Shown here: positions 7,318 to 13,085 of the stretch, piece by piece
Layout: the number at the start of each line of letters is the position of its first letter
Numbering within the stretch: position 1 is the stretch's first letter
Source: CAITNQ01 sp041661365
GTDB lineage: Bacteria; Latescibacterota; UBA2968; UBA8231
Direction of reading: 5' to 3'
NCBI GenBank assembly: GCA_041661365.1
Contig: JBAZUN010000110.1
Location: 1-14,652 of the forward strand
DNA length: 14,652 bases
Made by a program: the position numbers and the translations under genes
The notes under the pieces: model-generated
The model's database searches: none
What the model was told of the DNA's origin: nothing
The model's input: the letters and a program-made list of their open reading frames with translations, nothing else

Positions 7318-7716
7318 ATGACCGAGATCGGATACCAGTGGTGGGCACTCCTGCCGTTCGATCCCGACCCTGCCACCGGCGAAGCCACGATCCAGAACCC
7401 CCCGATGCTCACCGCGATCGCGGTCGACCGGGGCGCCAGTCTGGTCTTCCACTTCCCCACCCCGCCAAGAGCCCTGCAGGTGGCGGTGGAGACCACCGGG
7501 CTGTCGGCCGAGAACCGCGGTCCCGGCCTCTTCCGCACCTACACCGGACCGGTGGCCAGGGGCCTGAGGGAGACCGACCATTCCCCGTGGGAGCGGACCT
7601 ACGAGGGGATGTACGCCACCTTCACCGCCAGGGTCGACGGAGTCCAGAGCTTCCTCAAGCTGGTCCTCGACGAGCCGCGCACCCTGGTGGTCAACCGCGT
7701 CACCTTCACCCGCTGA
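7318..7716 (+). CDS. conserved-context hypothetical protein, 132 residues
   Basis: I do not recognise a family. The 132-residue product has no signal peptide and no membrane segment. It is rich in short alternating hydrophobic stretches (LTAIAVDRGASLVFHF, FLKLVLDEPRTLVVNRVTF) that suggest a mainly beta, sandwich-like fold, and has a Trp/Pro-rich start (YQWWALLPFDPDP). Coding is supported by tight packing: the ATG is 2 bp after the reductase stop, with a good ribosome site GAGAGG at 7306-7311 spaced six bases away, and its stop overlaps the next start by one base (TGATG at 7714-7718). Translational coupling to both neighbours suggests it works with them, perhaps as a small binding or accessory subunit. 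That role is only inference. Confidence 0.8.
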   Translation: MTEIGYQWWALLPFDPDPATGEATIQNPPMLTAIAVDRGASLVFHFPTPPRALQVAVETTGLSAENRGPGLFRTYTGPVARGLRETDHSPWERTYEGMYATFTARVDGVQSFLKLVLDEPRTLVVNRVTFTR

Positions 7717-8819
7717 TGGCCGACGGACAGCACCTGCTCGGCAGGCCCAAGGAGGAGCTGGACACGCCGGTCCTGCTCCTCGACCTGGAGCTCTTCGAGG
7801 CGAACCTCAAGCACCTGGCCGGGTTCTTCCGCGACCACGGCACTGGCTGGCGGCCTCACAGCAAGGCCCACAAGTGCCCGGCCATCGCCCGGATGGAGCT
7901 GGAGGCCGGGGCCCTGGGGATCACCTGCGCCAAGGTCAGCGAGGCCGAGCTGCTGAGCCGGGCCGGGATCGGCCCCCTGCTCATCGCCAATCAGATCGTG
8001 ACCCCGACCAAGCTGGACCGGCTGGCCGCGATACAGGAGCGCACCGAGGTGATCTCGGCAATGGACCACGCGGCGGTCCTGCCGCTGATCGCCGCGGCCG
8101 CGGCGCGGGCCGGGACCCGGATCCCGGTGGTGGTCGAGATCGACGTGGGGATGCACCGCGTCGGGGTCCAGCCCGGTGAGCCGGCCCTGGCCCTGGCCCA
8201 GCAGATCGCGCGGACCCCGGGGCTGATCTTCCGCGGCCTGATGGGGTACGAGGGACACGTGCTCATGGTGCAGCCGTACGAGGCCAAGGTCGAGGCCTGT
8301 CACCAGGCCCTCGACCTGCTGCGGGAGAGCGCCGAGCTGATCCGCCGGCACGGCCTCGAGGTGCCGATCCTCAGCGCCGGCGGCACCGGCTGCTACGAGA
8401 TCACCGGCGCGTACCCCGGGATCACCGAGGTCCAGGCCGGAGGCGGGATCTTCATGGACGGGATGTACCGCGACCAGTGCGGGGTCGCCACCCTCGAGTA
8501 CGCCCTGACCCTGCTGGCCACGGTCACCAGCCGGGCCGAGCACCACGTGGTGCTCGACGCCGGGTTCAAGGCGATGTCGGCTTTCCACCATCCGCCGCGC
8601 CCGCTGCGTCGCCAGGACCTGAAGCTGCGCTACCTCTCGGCCGAGCACGGGGTCTTCGAGGTGCTCGACGGCCACGCCGGTCCCGCAATAGGCGAGCAGA
8701 TCGAGCTGCTGGTGGGGTACTCTGACTCGACCAACTACCTGCACGACCGACTGCTCGGCCTGCGACAGGGCCGCGTCGAGCGGATCTTCGCGATCGAGGG
8801 ACGCGGCCTGCTTACCTGA
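7716..8819 (+). CDS. DSD1 / D-threonine aldolase-like PLP enzyme
   Basis: The 367-residue product belongs to the fold-type III (alanine-racemase barrel) PLP family containing D-threonine aldolase and eukaryote-type D-serine dehydratase. The N-terminus has the diagnostic DTPVLLLDL and RPHSKAHK (residues 46-53), with Lys50 as the expected PLP-binding lysine. EIDVGMHRVGV and SAGGTGCYE are further family blocks, and the C-terminus ends in LHDRLLGLRQGRVE. Family members cleave or dehydrate D-beta-hydroxy amino acids. The usual metal ligand motif (His-X-Asp or His-X-Cys) reads GYSDST here (334-339): Tyr335 occupies the His position and Asp337 remains, so metal use and reaction may differ. The ATG at 7716 overlaps the previous stop. 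The last ~84 codons occur again at 9841-10093. The assignment to the family is firm; the substrate is not. Confidence 0.88.
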   Translation: MADGQHLLGRPKEELDTPVLLLDLELFEANLKHLAGFFRDHGTGWRPHSKAHKCPAIARMELEAGALGITCAKVSEAELLSRAGIGPLLIANQIVTPTKLDRLAAIQERTEVISAMDHAAVLPLIAAAAARAGTRIPVVVEIDVGMHRVGVQPGEPALALAQQIARTPGLIFRGLMGYEGHVLMVQPYEAKVEACHQALDLLRESAELIRRHGLEVPILSAGGTGCYEITGAYPGITEVQAGGGIFMDGMYRDQCGVATLEYALTLLATVTSRAEHHVVLDAGFKAMSAFHHPPRPLRRQDLKLRYLSAEHGVFEVLDGHAGPAIGEQIELLVGYSDSTNYLHDRLLGLRQGRVERIFAIEGRGLLT

Positions 8820-8964
8820 GTCCCCGGAACGCGCCGCCGTAAACCTCCTGCTCGTCACCGTGGACAGCCTGCGCTTGGACGCGGTGCCGCGCGCCAACCC
8901 GACCGTGCGCCTGCCCCGCTTCGCGCGGGCTACCCAAGGGTTCGGCTTCTCCTCGCGGCTGTTC
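8567..8964 (+). repeat. direct repeat copy A (398 bp)
   Basis: This segment aligns without gaps to 9841-10238 (constant offset 1274). A hand count gives about 21 mismatches, roughly 95% identity. It covers the last ~84 codons of the PLP-enzyme gene, the short intergenic gap, and the first 42 codons of the hydrolase gene. Identity ends abruptly after GGCTGTTC at 8957-8964, where sequence not found in the intact hydrolase gene begins. Confidence 0.95.
8839..8964 (+). pseudogene. truncated 5' fragment of the sulfatase-superfamily hydrolase gene
   Basis: These 42 codons (NLLLVTVDSLRLDAVPRANP and on to GFGFSSRLF) match residues 1-42 of the intact hydrolase encoded at 10113-11279. The start codon has changed from GTG to GTA (8839-8841), and homology stops at 8964, before the metal- and nucleophile-bearing region is complete. 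It cannot make a working enzyme. The frame stays open into unrelated sequence as far as 9060. About 12 of the 21 differences between the repeat copies fall in this 126-bp part, with non-conservative changes (Glu29 to Ala, Ile32 to Thr), as expected for a copy free to decay. Confidence 0.85.
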
Positions 8965-9110
8965 AATGCCAAGAGCTTAACGCACCACCGCCCTGCCAGA
9001 CCCCACACCAAGCACCCGCGGAACTGGCCCTCGTCATCCACGAGCTGCAGAGCACGGTAGCCATCGAGGTAGTCGCGGTAACACTCCGGCAGGTGAGCGG
9101 TAGTGGGCAA
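8965..9110 (-). other. unassigned coding-like remnant at the left edge of the insert
   Basis: Read on the minus strand from about 9110 toward 8965, a protein-like stretch appears (LPECYRDYLDGYRALQL, then VDDEGQFRGCLVWGLAGRW), about 48 residues, and it stops matching anything protein-like at the repeat junction. An in-frame TGA lies upstream at about 9150. I do not recognise the family. It may be the tail of a gene cut off when the insert formed, or chance. Further right (9111-9178) nothing else is seen. Confidence 0.2.
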
Positions 9111-9178
9111 ACCTGGGAAAATGCGGCGACTTGCTGATCCCAGCCACCTTCAGGATCCCCAAGGGGGGCAGATTGCCC

Positions 9179-9206
9179 TTGCCGTGTAGCAAAATTCGGC
9201 TACTAT
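9179..9206 (+). promoter_or_regulatory. candidate promoter and operator of the toxin-antitoxin pair
   Basis: A -35-like TTGCCG (9179-9184) is followed by 16 bp and a -10-like TACTAT (9201-9206). Initiation would fall close to 9213, the A of the toxin ATG, so the toxin mRNA may be leaderless; no Shine-Dalgarno is visible there. An inverted repeat, GTAGC (9186-9190) and GCTAC (9199-9203), spans the spacer and overlaps the -10, where an autorepressing antitoxin could bind. Both boxes match consensus only 4 of 6. Confidence 0.4.
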
Positions 9207-9212
9207 TTGACT

Positions 9213-9506
9213 ATGCCCTACGAAATCTCCCTGAAGCTCAGTGCCGTCAAAGATATGGACCGCCTGCGTAAGTTCGACGTCACGCGGATCGCCGATGCGA
9301 TGGAGAGATACCTGCAGTCCACTCCGTCGAGAGTCAGCAAGAGCCGGATCAAACGGCTGCGTGGTAGCCGCAATCCGGACTACCGCCTTCGGGTTGGCGA
9401 CTACCGCGTTTTCTACGCGGTTGACGAAGATGGCCGTCGCGTTGACGTGCTGAGAGTGATGCACAAAGACGAGACCCAATCTTACTATGAGGAGCAGGAG
9501 CGATGA
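9213..9506 (+). CDS. RelE/ParE-superfamily toxin
   Basis: The 97-residue basic product has the RelE/ParE toxin pattern: an N-terminal strand MPYEISLKLSAVKD, two helices, then IKRLRG, DYRLRVGDYRVFYAV and a final strand DVLRVMHKDE. RelE members cleave mRNA in the ribosome and ParE members poison gyrase; these residues do not decide between the two. The ATG at 9213 matches the usual family start, although an in-frame TTG lies two codons upstream. There is no ribosome site, and a candidate promoter ends only six bases before it, suggesting leaderless translation. Its stop overlaps the start of the Phd/YefM-type antitoxin gene (ATGA, 9503-9506). The toxin gene comes first, the reverse of most relBE and parDE loci. 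The pair lies inside an insertion flanked by 398-bp direct repeats. Confidence 0.87.
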   Translation: MPYEISLKLSAVKDMDRLRKFDVTRIADAMERYLQSTPSRVSKSRIKRLRGSRNPDYRLRVGDYRVFYAVDEDGRRVDVLRVMHKDETQSYYEEQER

Positions 9507-9748
9507 AAGTTGCCCCTATGGGAGAGGTGCGGAACAACTTGGCGAAGTATCTCGAGGCCGCTGCAGTAGAGCCGGTGTTCGTGACCAGGAACGGCAGGAT
9601 CACCGCGGTCATCGAGCACATCGAAGACCGCGACATCGAGGATTATCTTCTCGAACGAAACGCGCGCTTCCGGGGGATGCTCGACGCGGCCAGAAGGGAA
9701 CGCGGGTCCACCTCTCTCTCTCAGTACCGCAAATCCAGAAGCATCTGA
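9503..9748 (+). CDS. Phd/YefM-family antitoxin
   Basis: The 81-residue product begins MKVAPMGEVRNNLAKYLEAA and continues PVFVTRNGRITAVIEHIED, the Phd/YefM pattern (a short start, then a helix, then the 'P-V-x-x-T-R-N-G-x' hairpin). Antitoxins of this family bind operator DNA through this N-terminal part and neutralise the toxin through a flexible C-terminus, here the charged helix YLLERNARFRGMLDAARRER. The start overlaps the toxin stop by four bases. It has a strong ribosome site, GGAG at 9491-9494, eight bases upstream, inside the toxin's last codons; this contrasts with the bare toxin start and would favour antitoxin synthesis. The next 92 bp (9749-9840) up to the repeat hold no gene I can support. 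Confidence 0.85.
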   Translation: MKVAPMGEVRNNLAKYLEAAAVEPVFVTRNGRITAVIEHIEDRDIEDYLLERNARFRGMLDAARRERGSTSLSQYRKSRSI

Positions 9749-9840
9749 TCTACAACGGCGGCGCAATCCCCCGCTCTGGCGGCTGGAGCAACGGGCGTGT
9801 ATTGCTCGGTCAGGATGCGGAACAAGGACTTCATCACTCT

Positions 9841-10093
9841 CAAGGCGATGTCGGCCTTCCACCATCCGCCGCGCCCGCTCCGTCGCCAGGACCTGAAGCT
9901 GCGTTACCTCTCGGCCGAGCACGGGGTCTTCGAGGTGCTCGACGGCCACGCCGGTCCCGCGGTGGGCGAGCAGGTCGAGCTGCTGGTGGGGTACTCTGAC
10001 TCGACCAACTTCCTGCACGACCAACTGCTCGGCCTGCGACAGGGCCGCGTCGAGCGGATCTTCGCGATCGAGGGACGCGGCCTGCTTACCTGA
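9841..10093 (+). pseudogene. 3' fragment of the DSD1-like PLP-enzyme gene
   Basis: This stretch repeats the last ~84 codons of the PLP-enzyme gene and ends at the same position relative to the hydrolase start. It lacks the PLP lysine and the whole barrel N-terminus. Of the nine differences from the intact gene, several are silent and the coding ones are conservative (Ile to Val twice, Tyr to Phe, Arg to Gln). That suggests the sequence came from a functional allele and has not simply decayed in place. The frame is open upstream to a TTG at 9797, but no ribosome site supports expression. It may still matter for ribosome traffic into the hydrolase gene downstream. Confidence 0.82.
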
Positions 10094-10238
10094 GTCCCCG
10101 GAACGCGCCGCCGTGAACCTCCTGCTCGTCACCGTGGACAGCCTGCGCCTGGACGCGGTGCCGCGCGCCAACCCGGGGGTGCGGCTCCCCCGCTTCGAGC
10201 GGGCCATCCGAGGATTCGGCTTCTCCTCGCGGCTGTTC
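9841..10238 (+). repeat. direct repeat copy B (398 bp)
   Basis: This segment is the partner of 8567-8964, aligned without gaps at an offset of 1274 bp. Its left boundary (CAAGGCGATG at 9841) abuts unrelated insert sequence, and its right boundary runs on into the intact hydrolase gene. The two copies bracket the toxin-antitoxin insert. Confidence 0.95.
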
Positions 10239-11279
10239 TCCTCCTCCTCGGCGACCCGGCCGGCCCACACCTCCCTGTTCACCGGGCTCTACCCCTTCGA
10301 GCACGGGGTGATCGGCCAGCGCGCGGTTGGCCTGCGGCCCGGTGTGGCCCATCTCTTCTCTATCTGCCGCGAACAGGGCCGCGCCGCAATCGGGTTCAGC
10401 GAGGCGGCACCGATCTTCACCGGACTCGACTACGCCCCGTGGCTGACTCCCCTCTCCCCGGACGCGGGGACCGGCCTGGCCCAACTCGAGGCAGCCCTGG
10501 CCGGCCTGCGCTCGTCCGGCCTGCTCTTCGTCCACTACTGGGACACCCACGCGCCGTACGGGGCCGCGGACGGTCGGGCCGACGGTCAGGTCCTGCGCCT
10601 CCTCGAACAGGGCCGGCTGCGGGAGGTCGAGGCCCTGTACCGGCGGGCCGTGGCCGCGGTCTGCGAGGAGAAGCTGGCCCCGCTGATCCAACGCCTCGAC
10701 CCGCAGCGCTGGGCCGTCATTATCCTGGGCGACCACGGCGAGAGCTGGACCCCTGAGGAGCCGTACCACGGGCAGTCGCTGCGGAACTCCGTGCTCCGGG
10801 TGCCGCTCTACTTTCACCTCCCCGGGACCGGTAACCTCGAGCCGACGCGGCCGGTCCTGTCGACCATCGACCTCTTCCCCATAATAGCCCGCCTGCTCAA
10901 TCTGGAGATCGAGTACCGCGGCTTCGGCCGGGACCTGTGGCACCCCGGGCCAACAGGACCGTGGTTGGCAGAGATCGAGCCACTAGACCCGCACGACGAC
11001 CGGCCCGCAACCGCGCCAACGCCGGCCGGCGGCTCCCTCTGGTCGGTCTTCGACGCCGAGCACAAGCTCACGGTGCACGAGGGGACCGACCGCGTCCGAC
11101 TCGAACGGACCTTTACTGAAGAGAGGATCGAGGACCCGAAAGCCGAGGCCCGCTTGCGGGCCGGCCGCGAGCGGCTGTTGCGGGAGTCGTCGATACCGCG
11201 GTCGCCACTCCCCCGGCCCGAGGCGGACGAGGCGGAGCTGCTCGATCAGCGGTTGCGGGAGTTGGGGTACCTGGGCTGA
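10113..11279 (+). CDS. alkaline phosphatase/sulfatase-superfamily hydrolase
   Basis: The 388-residue product has the sulfatase-like alkaline phosphatase core. It opens MNLLLVTVDSLR, with Asp9 as the first metal ligand. The nucleophile block is TRPAHTSLFTG (residues 48-58), and other metal ligands are probably in LGDHGE (Asp207, His208) and PYHG (His219). HYWDTHAPYG lies between, and the tail LRELGYLG is common in this group. The residue aligned with the formylglycine Cys/Ser of true sulfatases is Thr48, and His52 replaces the Arg of the C-X-P-S-R motif. A phosphoester or phosphonoester hydrolase or a phosphotransferase is therefore more likely than a sulfatase. The GTG start at 10113-10115 is inferred from the N-terminus and has only a weak GGA upstream. 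No signal peptide is seen. It was originally directly behind the PLP-enzyme gene and is now separated from it by the toxin-antitoxin insert. Confidence 0.85.
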   Translation: MNLLLVTVDSLRLDAVPRANPGVRLPRFERAIRGFGFSSRLFSSSSATRPAHTSLFTGLYPFEHGVIGQRAVGLRPGVAHLFSICREQGRAAIGFSEAAPIFTGLDYAPWLTPLSPDAGTGLAQLEAALAGLRSSGLLFVHYWDTHAPYGAADGRADGQVLRLLEQGRLREVEALYRRAVAAVCEEKLAPLIQRLDPQRWAVIILGDHGESWTPEEPYHGQSLRNSVLRVPLYFHLPGTGNLEPTRPVLSTIDLFPIIARLLNLEIEYRGFGRDLWHPGPTGPWLAEIEPLDPHDDRPATAPTPAGGSLWSVFDAEHKLTVHEGTDRVRLERTFTEERIEDPKAEARLRAGRERLLRESSIPRSPLPRPEADEAELLDQRLRELGYLG

Positions 11280-11339
11280 GGATCGCCAGGTCATCGCTCG
11301 GGACCAGCGTCGTCCGCCCGGTGGACCCCTGGGCCGATC

Positions 11340-11770
11340 GTCCACCCTCATCTGCTGCTCTCCCTCCACGAACTGTTGAAAAAACTGGCCACCCTGGTAC
11401 CCCCGCCACGGCAACACCTGATCCGCTGCCACGGCGTGCTGGCCTCCCACGCCGCCGACCGCGGCAACCCCGCTCCCTGCTTGACCGAGCAACCCCAGAG
11501 GGCCTTGGTTCTTCCTATCACTTCGCGCGCGGCCGGCGCCTCGACCTATCCTCTCGCCCCCGGGATCAGGGCCGTGGCAGCGGCGAAGCTTTTCGAGGAT
11601 CTGGCGACGTTGTAGGGAGGCGGTTGATGCTAGGGTGCTGCCGTGGGTTTACCGCCGCTGCGGTCAAGCCATGCGGATCTTGGCCAGCGTGAGGGCACCG
11701 CCGTCGGCCCCAGGCGATTCTGGCCACGGCGTCCCCAGAAGCTGGCGACATGATCGGCTTGGGATCGGCG
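11340..11770 (+). pseudogene. decayed C-terminus of an IS91-family (Y2) transposase
   Basis: Three blocks in three different frames match the conserved C-terminal end of IS91/IS801-type transposases in the right order. The first, from 11340, reads LLKKLATLVPPPRQHLIRCHGVLA, the family's 'R-L-A-x-L-V-P-P-P-R...Y-H-G-V-L-A' signature. The second, from about 11632, reads YRRCGQAMRILASV, corresponding to the family's 'CPRCGGRMRILA' zinc-type motif with the first Cys lost. The third, from about 11702, reads RRPQAILA. At least two frameshifts and stops separate them, and the catalytic tyrosine region is absent, so it is inactive. It accounts for most of the gene-poor interval 11280-11887. The remainder (11771-11887) shows nothing I recognise, and I could not locate oriIS or terIS ends. 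Confidence 0.65.
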
Positions 11771-11887
11771 ATCCGCTGGTCAGAGGTGTGCGCTTCGGCT
11801 GCACTGGAAGTCGGATCACGGGGTTCAGACGGGTCGCACGGCGCGCGATAGGTGCTTTGTTTGGCCTTTCCCTTACGTTCCGTGCCT

Positions 11888-13069
11888 TCATGCCGCCCGG
11901 TAGGATCCTCGATCAACTCCCCAACTGACGCTGATCGCGTAGCTCATGCATCGCTCGAAGATGTCGTAGCTGAACTCCGGAGGCTTGAGTCCGCAGGTCG
12001 CCCGGTTCGCGTGTCGTCGATCGAAGCTCCGGGCGTCCGCCAAGTAGGGGAGATAGGGTTCGAGGAACTTCTGGAAGAGCGCCTCCGGCGGATTCAACGG
12101 TGTTTCACCGGACGACCCCTCGATGATCTCGATGCCGGCAATCTTGAGGAACGATTGGCAATAGCCGGCCAGGTCACCGAGTGTGATGGGTGAATCGCTG
12201 GTGAGGTGATAGATGGCGCCGGCCTCGGCGCGCTCGAGGATGCACTCGACCGCCGATACGAAATAGTCGATGGGAATCAGGTTGAGGTGGCCACGGCGAC
12301 CCACGAAGACTCTGAGCGGCAGCCGGAGCACCCCGCCTCGTTCCAAGGCAATGCCACAGGCGCGCGCTTTCTCGCCCCCCTGGCTGGCCAGGTCGTTCAG
12401 GTAAATCTCCCGCAGAATGGCCAGCGATTTGACGGGATGGTACAGCGCGTTGAAGCGCGTCGACCGGCCACTGCGCGAATCGCCATAGACGATCGAGGGC
12501 CGTATGATGGAGTAAGGAAGCCCATCCCGCTGGCAACGGGCCGCGACTTCCCGCTCCGCGTGGGCCTTCGTTTCCTCGTAGACATTGGCGAAGTCGCCGC
12601 AAGCTACCAGTTCCTCGGGACAGCGCCCAGAGGTCTTCCCGGCCACGTAGGCCGTGCTGACGTAGTGGAAAAACGGCGTGCGGCTGTCGGCCGCCAGATC
12701 GAGGATCCGCCGCAGGCCGTGGACGTTCGTCTCCGTGATCTCCTGCCGCCTGCGTTCCGAAAAGCGTGTGTCCGAAGCGCAGTGAACGACAGGGCCGGCC
12801 CTGGCGCACAGAGCGCGGTAGCGATCCTCCGCCAGGCCGCAACGGGGCTGCCGCAGATCCGCTTCGGCCGTCTCGACCTGGTCTCCACGCGCGGAGAGAC
12901 CGAACCAGGCGAGGTGCCCGGCGATCCGATCGGCGAGGCTTCGGCCTTCCGATGCCCGTCCCAGCACGACCACGCGGTCTCCCCGCTCGAGCAGAGCCGC
13001 CATCAGATGGCCACCCAGAAAACCGGTCGCCCCCGTCAGGATGATCGCTGCTCGTTCTGCCTGCCGCAT
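11888..13069 (-). CDS. extended-SDR NAD(P)-dependent reductase (fatty-acyl/thioester reductase type)
   Basis: The 393-residue protein has a Rossmann start, IILTGATGFLGGHLMAALLERG (GATGFLG at residues 13-19). Catalytic elements are Ser138/Thr139 in YVSTAYVAG and the Tyr164-x3-Lys168 pair in NVYEETKAHAE, followed by the substrate-region marker RPSIVYGD (190-197). The HCASDTRF block and the LIPIDYFVSAVECI segment resemble the NAD_binding_4 group (fatty acyl-CoA reductases and terminal thioester reductases), which reduce acyl thioesters to aldehydes or alcohols. Nucleoside-sugar or sterol dehydrogenases of the extended SDR class are alternatives. The ATG has a GAGG ribosome site five bases upstream. 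It lies 16 bp downstream of the FAD-linked oxidase gene on the same strand, so both are probably one transcript. It is convergent with the hydrolase gene, with an IS91 scar between them. Confidence 0.8.
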   Translation of the reverse strand: MRQAERAAIILTGATGFLGGHLMAALLERGDRVVVLGRASEGRSLADRIAGHLAWFGLSARGDQVETAEADLRQPRCGLAEDRYRALCARAGPVVHCASDTRFSERRRQEITETNVHGLRRILDLAADSRTPFFHYVSTAYVAGKTSGRCPEELVACGDFANVYEETKAHAEREVAARCQRDGLPYSIIRPSIVYGDSRSGRSTRFNALYHPVKSLAILREIYLNDLASQGGEKARACGIALERGGVLRLPLRVFVGRRGHLNLIPIDYFVSAVECILERAEAGAIYHLTSDSPITLGDLAGYCQSFLKIAGIEIIEGSSGETPLNPPEALFQKFLEPYLPYLADARSFDRRHANRATCGLKPPEFSYDIFERCMSYAISVSWGVDRGSYRAA

Positions 13070-13085
13070 GGAGCCTCGCCGCGCT

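Noticed and set aside
7599..9110. A 503-codon minus-strand frame across the PLP-enzyme gene
   Set aside because: Most of it is antisense to the PLP-enzyme and hydrolase fragments. Only its first ~48 codons look protein-like and these are reported separately as a remnant.
9797..10093. An independent 98-residue gene with a TTG start
   Set aside because: Its last 84 residues are the duplicated PLP-enzyme C-terminus and there is no ribosome site, so it was called a gene fragment.
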